Shown one piece after another: positions 45,217-53,185 of a DNA stretch of 64,000 nt (position 1 is its first letter; the number at the start of each line of letters is the position of its first letter). Under the pieces are notes generated by a model, which saw nothing but the letters and a program-made list of their open reading frames with translations, made no database searches and had not been told where the DNA came from. Source of the stretch: Prolixibacteraceae bacterium. GTDB taxonomy: Bacteria; Bacteroidota; Bacteroidia; Bacteroidales; Prolixibacteraceae. Position numbers and translations under genes: made by a program. Location of the stretch: the NCBI GenBank assembly GCA_019459485.1, contig JAIBEZ010000028.1, forward strand, positions 186,001 through 250,000. Direction: 5' to 3'.

Positions 45217-45252
45217 AATAAGCTGATCTTTTTAAGGTCAGCTTATTTTTTT
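45217..45252 (+). terminator. Intrinsic terminator of the ferredoxin gene
   Basis: AATAAGCTGATC (45217-45228) pairs with GGTCAGCTTATT (45236-45247) with one wobble, and a run of T follows to 45252. It begins 24 bp after the stop. Confidence 0.85.
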
Positions 45253-45315
45253 GAGAGGTATGCAACTATCTGGTCTGATTTTTGTCTCTAATGGCAGGTT
45301 ATAATACTTTTTATC

Positions 45316-45675
45316 ATGAAGACAATTTATACTTTTTTACTGATAATGGCATTTGGATTTGTTGGTTACGCGCAAAAACCTGCGTTGCAACCATCAGTTA
45401 ATGCTACGGAAACCTCCTCTTTTTCAATCAATAAAGTATATCCAAATCCGGTAAAAGATTTTGTTACCGTTGAAGTTCAGTCTGAGATAACCGGAACAAT
45501 ACAAGTTAGCCTTTTTAATATATTGGGAACTGAAGTAAAGAAATGGGAGACCCAATCCCTCAACAATGGCGACCAAATATTAAAGCTCGACCTTTCACAG
45601 TTTAAAAGCGGTGTTTATATCCTGAAAATCAATAAACAGGGATTGGTAAGGACGCAGGTTTTGAAGAAAAATTAG
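45316..45675 (+). CDS. Mini T9SS cargo: signal peptide plus sorting domain
   Basis: A 119-residue protein. The signal peptide (about 1-19, TIYTFLLIMAFGFVGYAQ) is followed by ~16 residues and then directly by a complete T9SS type A C-terminal domain: INKVYPNPVKDFVTVEV (about 38-54), VSLFNILGTEV (about 64-74), and SGVYILKINKQG (about 101-112) with a basic tail. There is no separate cargo domain, so the mature protein is almost all sorting signal. It may be the remnant of a larger gene or a small surface protein in its own right. Confidence 0.88.
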   Translation: MKTIYTFLLIMAFGFVGYAQKPALQPSVNATETSSFSINKVYPNPVKDFVTVEVQSEITGTIQVSLFNILGTEVKKWETQSLNNGDQILKLDLSQFKSGVYILKINKQGLVRTQVLKKN

Positions 45676-45694
45676 AAGCATCAATTTATTGAGC

Positions 45695-45729
45695 ATAAAA
45701 AAGCTGTCCTTTTGGGGCAGCTTTTTTAT
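45695..45729. terminator. Bidirectional terminator after the mini T9SS gene
   Basis: ATAAAAAAGCTGTCC (45695-45709) pairs with GGGGCAGCTTTTTTAT (45714-45729) with one mismatch. A and T runs at both ends would terminate both the plus-strand gene and, from the other side, gnd. Confidence 0.8.
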
Positions 45730-45771
45730 TTATGGGATCAGGTGAAACCCAGACTTGCTTGGTGTCTGAGA

Positions 45772-45805
45772 CTTCGGGGCAAGCTCAGTCGAACGCTTGC
45801 CGAAG
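45772..45805. repeat. REP-like inverted repeat touching the gnd stop
   Basis: CTTCGGGGCAAGC (45772-45784) and GCTTGCCGAAG (45795-45805) pair except for a 2-base bulge, around TCAGTCGAAC. The sequence matches the widespread CTTCGGCAAGCTCAGTCGAA repeat type. It ends 1 bp before the gnd stop codon. Confidence 0.6.
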
Positions 45806-45806
45806 G

Positions 45807-47261
45807 CTAAACTACATAAGTTCTTGAAGTAGTGTCGCCACCACGTCCTGTCCAGTTGGTGTGGAAAAATTCACCGCGAGGTTTGTCGATACGTTCGTAG
45901 GTGTGAGCACCGAAATAGTCGCGCTGAGCCTGTAACAAGTTAGCTGGCAAACGTTCGCTGCGCAATCCGTCGAAGTAGCAAAGTGCCGATGTCAATGCAG
46001 GAACCGGGATTCCGTTGGTCAGTGCAGTTGCACAAACACGACGCCATCCGGCCTGTGCTTTTTCAACGATTTCTTTAAAGTGTGGATCAAGCAACAAGTT
46101 TGACAATGCCGGGTTTTTGTCGAATGCAATTTTGATATCTCCCAGGAATCTTGAGCGAATGATGCAACCACCACGCCACATCAAAGCAATACCGCCGTAA
46201 TTCAGGTTCCAGCCGTATTCTTTTGCAGCTTCCATCATCAGGTTGTAACCTTGTGCATACGAAATAATTTTGGCTCCGAACAACGCGTCTTTCAGGTCTG
46301 AAATCATCTGAGCTTTGTCGATGGTTTTGTCAACAACCGGTCCGCTAATTACTTTCGAAGCTTCAACACGCATGTCTTTCTGAGCCGACAAGCAACGTGC
46401 AAATACCGATTCACCGATCAAAGTCAATGGAATTCCAAGGTCGAGTGCTGTAACAGCAGTCCATTTTCCGGTACCTTTTTGCCCGGCAGTGTCGAGAATT
46501 TTTTCAACCATCGGTTCGCCGTCTTCATCTTTGAACCCAAGAATGTCGCGGGTAATTTCGATCAGATACGAATCCAAATCGCCTTCGTTGTACTTTTTGA
46601 AAACATCGTGCATTTCGTCAGCGCTAAGTCCCAGCATTTCTTTCATCAATTGATAGGCTTCGCAGATAATTTGCATATCGCCATATTCAATTCCGTTGTG
46701 AACCATTTTTACGAAGTGACCTGCGCCACCTTCGCCAACCCAGTCGCAGCAAGGGGTGCCGTCTTCCACTTTGGCCGAAATAGCCTGAAAAATATCTTTC
46801 ACAGCAGGCCATGCAGCAGGTGATCCGCCGGGCATGATCGATGGCCCGAGCAATGCACCTTCTTCACCGCCCGAAACGCCGGTTCCGATGTACAATAACC
46901 CTTTGCTTTCAACATATTTGGCGCGTCGAATGGTGTCGGGAAAATGCGAGTTTCCGCCGTCGATGATGATATCTCCTTCTTCCAGATGAGGAATAATCAG
47001 TTCAATGAAATCATCTACAGGTTTTCCTGCTTTTACCAACATCATCACTTTGCGCGGTTTTGCCAAAGAAGCACACAATTCTTCAATCGAATGTGCTCCA
47101 ATGAAGTTTTTACCGGCGCCGCGACCAGCCATAAACTCGTCAACACGGGCAACAGTGCGGTTAAAAACTCCAACTGTAAAGCCTTTGCTCTCCATGTTCA
47201 ATACAAGGTTTTCGCCCATCACGGCCAAACCTATTAATCCAATGTCTGCTAATTTTTTCAT
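45807..47261 (-). CDS. gnd: 6-phosphogluconate dehydrogenase, decarboxylating
   Basis: A 484-residue enzyme of the long, Gram-negative type. The NADP-binding loop is IGLAVMGENLVLN (about 10-22), the substrate loop GVSGGEEGALLGPSIMPGG (about 128-146), and the catalytic Lys is in GAGHFVKMVHNGIEYGD (about 184-200). It turns 6-phosphogluconate into ribulose-5-phosphate plus CO2 with NADPH. No glucose-6-phosphate dehydrogenase is adjacent. Instead it is the distal gene of the minus-strand run holding the LarA-like enzyme, which could supply gluconate. Confidence 0.96.
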   Translation of the reverse strand: MKKLADIGLIGLAVMGENLVLNMESKGFTVGVFNRTVARVDEFMAGRGAGKNFIGAHSIEELCASLAKPRKVMMLVKAGKPVDDFIELIIPHLEEGDIIIDGGNSHFPDTIRRAKYVESKGLLYIGTGVSGGEEGALLGPSIMPGGSPAAWPAVKDIFQAISAKVEDGTPCCDWVGEGGAGHFVKMVHNGIEYGDMQIICEAYQLMKEMLGLSADEMHDVFKKYNEGDLDSYLIEITRDILGFKDEDGEPMVEKILDTAGQKGTGKWTAVTALDLGIPLTLIGESVFARCLSAQKDMRVEASKVISGPVVDKTIDKAQMISDLKDALFGAKIISYAQGYNLMMEAAKEYGWNLNYGGIALMWRGGCIIRSRFLGDIKIAFDKNPALSNLLLDPHFKEIVEKAQAGWRRVCATALTNGIPVPALTSALCYFDGLRSERLPANLLQAQRDYFGAHTYERIDKPRGEFFHTNWTGRGGDTTSRTYVV

Positions 47262-47296
47262 GTTCGTTATCGTTAAAAATTTATATTAAAATTTGA

Positions 47297-47367
47297 ACCA
47301 CATAGGCACATAGGGCACATAGATTTTCTTCTATTTTTTTCTATTGTGTTCTATGTGTCTATGTGGT
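47297..47367. repeat. Inverted repeat of CACATAG phrases, copy 1
   Basis: ACCACATAGGCACATAG (47297-47313) and CTATGTGTCTATGTGGT (47351-47367) match in 16 of 17 positions. The right arm overlaps the end of pdxB and supplies its stop codon. The same family is at 50967-51034. Confidence 0.7.
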
Positions 47368-48489
47368 TTGTAAATTAAATCCCAGTTTTTTCAATACATC
47401 TATAGTTTTGTGCCCGATATTTTTCGGAACAATCGTAAACGCCGGAAACTCCCTTCGGACAGGGTAATCACCACGCAACTGCTCAAATTGTGCAGGGGCT
47501 TTCCTGAAGGCCTGATCATCATTTCGAATATCGTAGGTATTCAAAATCGCTTTGGAAATGATTTCCTGTTCGCTCAATCCTGTTCCGTCAAGTTCAAAAA
47601 CCGGATTTGCCGGAAGTTCTACTCCTGAAGGTTGCCAGTTTTCCAATCCCAAATTGAAGAATTGGCTGATTGCATGAACGCTCATTTGTGATCCGGTGGC
47701 TTTTCCGTCTTTTGAATAACCTGCAATGTGTGGCGTTGCAATTTCTGTCATTGCCAGTAATTCCAGATCAATGTCTGGTTCATTTTCCCAGCAGTCGCAA
47801 ACAAATCCGGAGATTTGCCCGTTTTTCAAAGCTGTTTTTACTGAAAGTGTTTCAATCACTTCACCCCGACATGAGTTGATCAGAATTGGGTTCCGTTTTA
47901 GTTCAGCAAAGAAAGCTTCGTTTCCAAGATGGAAAGTAGTGTCTTCTCCTTTCATATTCAGCGGAACATGCAAGGTAATAATGTCGGCTTTTTCCATTAC
48001 CTGTTTCAGGCTGACAAAAGCGGCAGAACCTTCAGCACGTTCGCGTGGCGGGTCATTCAGCAAAACTTTCATGCCAAATAAATCGCAAATGCGGGTAACT
48101 TTGCTACCCACGTTTCCGACGCCAACTACCCCAATGCACAAATCTTTCAGGTTCAGATTTTTTCTTTCCGCCAAAACCATCAATGTTGAGGCGATGTATT
48201 GTTCCACCGATTTACTGTTGCAGCCGGGTGCGTTCGTCCATTTAATTCCGGAAGCAGCACAGTAATCGGTATCGATGTGGTCGTAACCAATGGTTGCTGT
48301 CGCGATGAATTTGACCGATGAACCGGCCAGCAACTTTTCATTGCAAATGGTTCGGGTGCGGGTAACGATCGCATCGGCATCTTTCGCTATTTCCGGAGTC
48401 GTTTTTGACCCGGACAGATAGACTACCTCGGCCACTCCTTCGAAAGCGCCACGGATATAGGGGATTTTATCGTCAATTATAATCTTCAT
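47359..48489 (-). CDS. pdxB: Erythronate-4-phosphate dehydrogenase
   Basis: A 376-residue D-2-hydroxyacid dehydrogenase from MKIIIDDKIPY. ATATIGYDHIDTDYC (about 67-81), APGCNSKSVEQYI (about 87-99), the NAD loop GVVGVGNVGSKV (about 116-127), catalytic Arg in NSCRGEV, Glu in WENEPDI, and His in TPHIAGYS. The C-terminal PdxB dimerisation domain (about 285-376) separates it from other hydroxyacid dehydrogenases. The family acts in DXP-dependent vitamin B6 synthesis. It is 5 bp from the Gfo/Idh/MocA gene; the stop codon lies inside a repeat. Confidence 0.88.
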   Translation of the reverse strand: MKIIIDDKIPYIRGAFEGVAEVVYLSGSKTTPEIAKDADAIVTRTRTICNEKLLAGSSVKFIATATIGYDHIDTDYCAASGIKWTNAPGCNSKSVEQYIASTLMVLAERKNLNLKDLCIGVVGVGNVGSKVTRICDLFGMKVLLNDPPRERAEGSAAFVSLKQVMEKADIITLHVPLNMKGEDTTFHLGNEAFFAELKRNPILINSCRGEVIETLSVKTALKNGQISGFVCDCWENEPDIDLELLAMTEIATPHIAGYSKDGKATGSQMSVHAISQFFNLGLENWQPSGVELPANPVFELDGTGLSEQEIISKAILNTYDIRNDDQAFRKAPAQFEQLRGDYPVRREFPAFTIVPKNIGHKTIDVLKKLGFNLQTT

Positions 48490-48494
48490 ATTTC

Positions 48495-49541
48495 TTAGAT
48501 ATTTCGGCAACTGCCTTTAACCCGTTTGCTGTTGTCGGGTTTGGTGGCATAATAATCTTTTACCATTTCTTCGAGTACGGCACTTGTTCGGGCGGCAGTC
48601 TTTCCGGTACTTACACATTGTTCTACTCCGCGCAATTCGTTCACTACCTGTTCGATCAGATAATGTTGAATGTTTTCAGGATTTTGGAAACTGAAGCTAA
48701 CCGTTCCTTCAGGAGTGGTCAGTTTTACATCGCCATGCTGAAAGCTGGAGAAAGTAAGTTTTCCCTTGGTTCCGTTGATTTCAATGATATCTTCTTCGTT
48801 TCCTTTGGCGACTACAAAACACCAGCTTCCTGTACCAATCACGCCATTTCCAAACAAGAATGTCCCTGTTACAGAATCTTCAGCAGAATAATATCCTGCC
48901 TGATTTTCAGCTATTCCATGAACCTGAATGACTGGGCCAAATACGAAATCAAGAAAATCGAGCTGGTGTGAAGCTAAATCATAGAAATAGCCAGCACCTG
49001 CAATCTCCGGTTTCACATGCCAGAATTGAGTTTCATGTTTTAGATCGCGGTCGGGTACCGACTTGTGAAGACGGATATTTACCGTTATTGGTTTTCCAAT
49101 GATCCCATTATTAATCAATTCTTTTACTTTCAGGAAGGCTGGAAGCGACCTTCGGTAATAGGCTACAAACAAAGGCATTCCGGTTTCTTCCGAAACGCGG
49201 AGCATTTCCTTGCATTCCTGATAATTGCGCGCCATTGGTTTTTCAACATAAACCGGCTTTCCGGATTTCATGGCGGCAATGGCATACGATGCATGGGTGT
49301 CGGGTGGCGTAGCAATGTAAACTGCATTTACCTCCGGATCATTGATCAACTCACTGGCTTCGGAATACCATTTCGGAACGCCATGCCGCTCTGCATAATC
49401 CTGAGCCAATGCAGCATTACGGCGCATCACTGCCACCAACCTGGAATGTTCAACTTTTTTAAAAGCCGGACCGCTCTTTAGTTCGGTCACATTTCCACAG
49501 CCAATAATTCCCCAACGTACATCCTGAATTTTATGCATCAT
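48495..49541 (-). CDS. Gfo/Idh/MocA family oxidoreductase
   Basis: A 348-residue NAD(P)-dependent sugar oxidoreductase. The Rossmann loop is WGIIGCGNVTEL (about 10-21), the strand YIATPPDTHASYAIAAM follows (about 75-91), and the catalytic Lys is in VYVEKPMARN (about 97-106). The C-terminal domain has AGYFYDLASHQLDFLDFVFG with the active-site histidine. It sits between the LarA-like enzyme and pdxB on one strand; an oxidoreduction of a sugar acid in the uronate pathway is plausible, but the substrate is not known. Confidence 0.88.
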   Translation of the reverse strand: MMHKIQDVRWGIIGCGNVTELKSGPAFKKVEHSRLVAVMRRNAALAQDYAERHGVPKWYSEASELINDPEVNAVYIATPPDTHASYAIAAMKSGKPVYVEKPMARNYQECKEMLRVSEETGMPLFVAYYRRSLPAFLKVKELINNGIIGKPITVNIRLHKSVPDRDLKHETQFWHVKPEIAGAGYFYDLASHQLDFLDFVFGPVIQVHGIAENQAGYYSAEDSVTGTFLFGNGVIGTGSWCFVVAKGNEEDIIEINGTKGKLTFSSFQHGDVKLTTPEGTVSFSFQNPENIQHYLIEQVVNELRGVEQCVSTGKTAARTSAVLEEMVKDYYATKPDNSKRVKGSCRNI

Positions 49542-49546
49542 TTTTT

Positions 49547-49651
49547 GATTAACGATTAACGATTAACGATTAACGATTTGTGATTAACGATTTCAGAAAT
49601 TTGGAGTGGTAATCAATCCGCAATCGTTAATCTTCAATCTATAATCGTTAA
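49547..49651. repeat. GATTAAC heptamer tandem with inverted copies
   Basis: GATTAAC occurs four times in direct tandem (49547-49574) and again at 49582-49588. The inverse GTTAATC lies at 49626-49632 and 49645-49651. The array fills the gap between the Gfo start and the larA-like stop codon, where it ends, and can fold back on itself. Confidence 0.75.
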
Positions 49652-50941
49652 TCAATATTTGAACCGATCTTTAAACGCCCAAAGTCCCAATGCCGGATTT
49701 GAAATGTAGAAGATTTCTTCTCCATCGGCCATTGTATTATAACCGTCGCGCAGTTTGGCAGGATCGTATTTGGCAGTTACTTCGTCAATATCTGCATATT
49801 TAAAGCCAACGCTTTCAATCTCTGCCTGTGTCAGGTTTTCCGATCCTTTTCCGGGGCAATAGGTAATATTGAAACGTCCTTCGGAAGAGCCGTGAATGAG
49901 GTGGGCTGCGGCGCTCAGGTTATTACGCAGTTCTTCGTTTTCGTCGCAAAATTTCAAAGTTGCCGGAGTCCCGAAGTAGCCGTATTTGCGGATCAGGCGA
50001 TCGATTTCCTTGTCTTCGCCGAACTCCTTCAGGGCAGGAGCCAAAACGATTAGTTCGCCGTCATCGTCAATTGCCATGCGGGTTCGGTAAATTGATTTGT
50101 TGCCCAGCCATGTACTTTTGAATTCGGTTGGATCAAGGTAAACCACCACTTTTTTCAGCGGTTTTTCAAGCATTTCGAAGTTTACCAGCAAAGCCAGTTT
50201 GGCCGCTTTGTCGAACACTTCAAAATCGTCGCCGATGTACAATCCACGTGTTTTAATTTTGCCGTCGGTTTTGTCCAGTCCAACTACCGTTTGCACATAT
50301 ACAATTGGCATGTGTTGGGTGAAATTATCCGAAGCATAATTGAAAATGCGGCGAACCGGAGTGTCGGCATGGCCCATCATTTTTTCCATTCCATAAGCTG
50401 CGCCTACAAAATGGCTTTTGTTGATGCCTTCCACACCTCCGGTTCCGACGAAAATGTTTTTGTTGTAATTGGCCATTCCCACTACTTCGTGCGGAACAAC
50501 CTGCCCGATCGACAAAATCAGGTCGAAATTGCCTTCAATCAGCAATTTGTTGACTTGCGCAGGCCATGGAAACTCAACGGCACCACCCGAAACTTCTTTG
50601 ACGAATTCGGCAGGAACAGTTCCAACTGTCACCACATCGTTGCGCCAGTCGTGCTCGCGAATCAGCGATGCAGGCATGGCACCAAACATGTGTGAAATCT
50701 GATGATCAGTCATTGGAGTGTGAGTTCCCAATGCTGGCAAAACGTCTGTTAACGCGTCGCCATAAAAATTCCAGGTCATTTCTGTTAATTCACCGGCCCG
50801 ACTTGGCAAACGGGTATAATCCGGCGGAATCGCCAGTACTTTTTTTCGTGGCCCCATTTTCGAAAACGCCTGATAAAGACCAATCCGAAGATGTTCGGCG
50901 GTCAATTCGTCGTTTACTGAGCCTATTTCGTAATAAAGCAT
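49652..50941 (-). CDS. LarA-superfamily nickel-pincer hydroxyacid racemase/epimerase
   Basis: A 429-residue LarA (DUF2088) enzyme. His151 (VPHEVVG), Lys161 (ANYNKNIF) and His177 (INKSHFVG) have the same spacings, 10 and 16 residues, as His174, Lys184 and His200 of lactate racemase, which hold and bind the nickel pincer nucleotide. PDYTR (Asp41, Arg44) and GTHTPMT (His74) match the substrate and catalytic sites. It is thus probably active. The context (fructuronate reductase, sugar kinases, gnd) fits a sugar-acid epimerase, such as the D-gluconate 2-epimerase known in this superfamily, better than lactate racemase. Cofactor genes larB, larC and larE are not in the window. Confidence 0.87.
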   Translation of the reverse strand: MLYYEIGSVNDELTAEHLRIGLYQAFSKMGPRKKVLAIPPDYTRLPSRAGELTEMTWNFYGDALTDVLPALGTHTPMTDHQISHMFGAMPASLIREHDWRNDVVTVGTVPAEFVKEVSGGAVEFPWPAQVNKLLIEGNFDLILSIGQVVPHEVVGMANYNKNIFVGTGGVEGINKSHFVGAAYGMEKMMGHADTPVRRIFNYASDNFTQHMPIVYVQTVVGLDKTDGKIKTRGLYIGDDFEVFDKAAKLALLVNFEMLEKPLKKVVVYLDPTEFKSTWLGNKSIYRTRMAIDDDGELIVLAPALKEFGEDKEIDRLIRKYGYFGTPATLKFCDENEELRNNLSAAAHLIHGSSEGRFNITYCPGKGSENLTQAEIESVGFKYADIDEVTAKYDPAKLRDGYNTMADGEEIFYISNPALGLWAFKDRFKY

Positions 50942-50966
50942 ATCTTCTGTTTTTAATGTTAATATA

Positions 50967-51034
50967 CTATTGTGTCCTATGTGTCTATGTGTTTATATTT
51001 TATTTTGAACCACATAGGCGCATAGGACACATAG
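50967..51034. repeat. Inverted repeat of CACATAG phrases, copy 2
   Basis: CTATTGTGTCCTATGTGTC and on (50967-50994) pairs imperfectly with AACCACATAGGCGCATAGGA and on (51008-51034). It is the same family as 47297-47367, and fills the gap between the PfkB kinase and the larA-like gene. Confidence 0.7.
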
Positions 51035-51042
51035 AAAAATCA

Positions 51043-52122
51043 CTATCGCTTAACGCGTGCATTTCCGCCCCAGATGCTCCAAACCATGTCTTCGTCGGCA
51101 GGTTGTGCATAGTCGGTGAGGAAAGTGGTTGCCAGAGCGCCGGTTGCCCAGCCAAATTGCGGCCATTTTTCAGGTTCCCAACCTTTCAGGATACCATAAA
51201 GCAAACCGCCCACAAAACCGTCGCCACCACCAATGCGGTCGAGTACTGTGATTTTGCGCGGTTCAATTACCTGCCATTCGTTGCCTTCGAGCATGATTGC
51301 ACCCCAAAGGTGTTCGTTGGCGCTGATTACCTGACGCAAAGTAGTTGCAAATACCGATGCATTTGGAAAAGCTTCTTTTACGCGGTTAATCATTCCTTTG
51401 AATCCATCAATTTCGGCTTCAATTCCTTTTCCACCGGCTTCAGGGCCCTGAATACCCAAACAAAGCTGGAAATCTTCTTCGTTACCAATCAGGATATCGG
51501 CTACCGAAGCAATTTCAGTAAAGCTTTCGCGCAATTCCTTGTCGCGTCCTTTCCAGAAGGAAGCACGGTAATTCAGGTCGAATGCAATACGAGTTCCGTA
51601 TTTCTTGGCAGCACGTGCAATTTCAAGACAAAAAGTAGTTGTTTCTGGAGATAAAGCTCCAATCAATCCTGAAAGGTGAACAATCTGTACGCCTTCTTTT
51701 CCGAAAATGCGTTCTAGATCGAAATCTTTCACATTCAATGTCCGGCCAACTTCGCCGGCACGGTCGTTTTGTACGCGAGGGCCGCGGGTTCCGAAACCGC
51801 TGTCGGCAATGTTGAACTGGTGGCGGTATCCCCATGGATCACCCTGAGCCACTTCAGGTCCTTCATAATCCATATTCCGGCTGCGGAGGCTGCTTTTTAT
51901 AAATAACGCAATCGGACTGTCTTTCACGAAAGTGGTCAGTACTTTTACCGGAAGACCAAGTGAAGAAGAGATATTTGCAACATTTGTTTCAGCACTGGTA
52001 GCCTGCATTTCGAACAGGTTGCTGCTGTGAACCGGCTGTCCGTTTACCGGCGTGATGCGAACACCCATGCTGGTTGGAACCAGCATGGAATATTTACAGT
52101 CTTTTTTTAATTCGAAACTCAT
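51043..52122 (-). CDS. PfkB-family sugar kinase
   Basis: A 359-residue ribokinase-like enzyme. The N-terminal substrate segment AETNVANISSSLG (about 45-57), FDLNYRASFWKG (about 182-193), NEEDFQLCLGI (about 218-228) and the catalytic GGGDGFVGGLLYG near 291-303 are seen; the anion-hole Asp is the D of GGGD. It resembles 2-dehydro-3-deoxygluconate kinases and is a distant paralogue of kdgK at 57385. Its N-terminal domain differs enough that the substrate may be another sugar acid such as gluconate. It is upstream of the larA-like gene. Confidence 0.86.
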   Translation of the reverse strand: MSFELKKDCKYSMLVPTSMGVRITPVNGQPVHSSNLFEMQATSAETNVANISSSLGLPVKVLTTFVKDSPIALFIKSSLRSRNMDYEGPEVAQGDPWGYRHQFNIADSGFGTRGPRVQNDRAGEVGRTLNVKDFDLERIFGKEGVQIVHLSGLIGALSPETTTFCLEIARAAKKYGTRIAFDLNYRASFWKGRDKELRESFTEIASVADILIGNEEDFQLCLGIQGPEAGGKGIEAEIDGFKGMINRVKEAFPNASVFATTLRQVISANEHLWGAIMLEGNEWQVIEPRKITVLDRIGGGDGFVGGLLYGILKGWEPEKWPQFGWATGALATTFLTDYAQPADEDMVWSIWGGNARVKR

Positions 52123-52284
52123 ATTTTAGATTTTAAGATTTAAGACAATGTATTTTCTTGCAAATAAGGTAATAAGGTTGTTTTTAGGTTTATTTACTTT
52201 CTACTAAGGTTAAGATATTAGAAATAAGGTTTTTAATATCCAATGCTCAATACTCAAAACCCAATCTCCAAGGTATCGCTCCAA

Positions 52285-52313
52285 CCTGAAACTTTGAACC
52301 TGAAACTTTGAAC
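52285..52313. repeat. Tandem CCTGAAACTTTGAA
   Basis: The 14-mer CCTGAAACTTTGAA is perfectly repeated at 52285-52298 and 52299-52312, 6 bp from the stop of the SDR gene. The piece 52287-52307 is inverted at 21191-21211. A CCAATGCTCAATACTCAAAA phrase precedes it. Confidence 0.7.
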
Positions 52314-52318
52314 TTCTT

Positions 52319-53170
52319 TTATACTCCTCCAAACGCGCTGTATCCGCCGTCAACCGGGATTACGATGCCGGTTACGAACGATGAAACATCAGAAAGAAGG
52401 AATAGGGTAGCGCCCTGCAAATCTTCGGGTTCGCCGAATTTGCCCATTGGCGTGTTGTTCACGATTTTTTGTCCACGGGCAGAGAAATTTCCGGTTGCCT
52501 GATCCAATACCAAAAAACGATTTTGGTCGGTGATGAAGAATCCCGGAGCAACAGCATTTACGCGAATTCCGACTTTGGCCAGATGTACAGCAAACCATTC
52601 TGTGAAATTATTCACGGATGCTTTTGCTGCCGAATAGGCTGGAATTTTGGTGAGCGGTTTGTAAGAATTCATAGATGAAACATTCAGGACCACTCCTTTT
52701 TTGTTTTTCAGCATATCGGTGGTAAAAACCATTGAAGGTAGCAAAGTACCTTTGAAGTTTAGAGCAAAAACCTTGTCAAAACCGTCCATTTCCAGTCCGT
52801 AGAAAGTGTCTTCGAGATGATCGAGGCTGTCTTCATTCATCTGTTCAACTTTTGTTGTCGCGGTTGGGTGGTTTCCACCTGCACCGTTAATCAACAGGTC
52901 GATGTCCCCTAATTTCTCATTAATCTCTTGCTTGGCTTTGATCAATGATTCTTTGTCGAGCACATTGGCTTCAACACCAATTACTTCAGCTTTAAATTCT
53001 TTGGAAATTTCTGCAGCTACTTTGTCGGCCACTGCTTTATTAATATCGGCAATTGCAATTTTCACCCCAACCGAGGCCATTGCTTTTACCATTGCTGAAC
53101 CAATAACACCGGCGCCACCGGTTATCACACATACTTTACCTTTAAGGTCGCTAAAACTGATTGGATTCAT
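52319..53170 (-). CDS. SDR-type D-mannonate oxidoreductase (fructuronate reductase)
   Basis: A 283-residue classical SDR. The cofactor loop is ITGGAGVIGSAMV (about 15-27), NGAGGNHPT follows at about 93-101, and the catalytic Ser and YxxxK pair are in NVSSMNSYKPLTKIPAYSAAK (seen in two pieces, about 159-179). In hexuronate clusters of Bacteroidota and Firmicutes this SDR replaces the long-chain UxuB, reducing fructuronate to D-mannonate. The neighbouring LacI-type gene and the divergent uxaE-uxaC genes support that role. Confidence 0.87.
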   Translation of the reverse strand: MNPISFSDLKGKVCVITGGAGVIGSAMVKAMASVGVKIAIADINKAVADKVAAEISKEFKAEVIGVEANVLDKESLIKAKQEINEKLGDIDLLINGAGGNHPTATTKVEQMNEDSLDHLEDTFYGLEMDGFDKVFALNFKGTLLPSMVFTTDMLKNKKGVVLNVSSMNSYKPLTKIPAYSAAKASVNNFTEWFAVHLAKVGIRVNAVAPGFFITDQNRFLVLDQATGNFSARGQKIVNNTPMGKFGEPEDLQGATLFLLSDVSSFVTGIVIPVDGGYSAFGGV

Positions 53171-53185
53171 CTTCTTATAATTTAG

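Noticed and set aside
51043-52122. Assigning the left-arm PfkB kinase as gluconate kinase
   Set aside because: Gluconate kinases are usually of FGGY or GntK type, so the assignment stays a hypothesis and was not put in the feature name.
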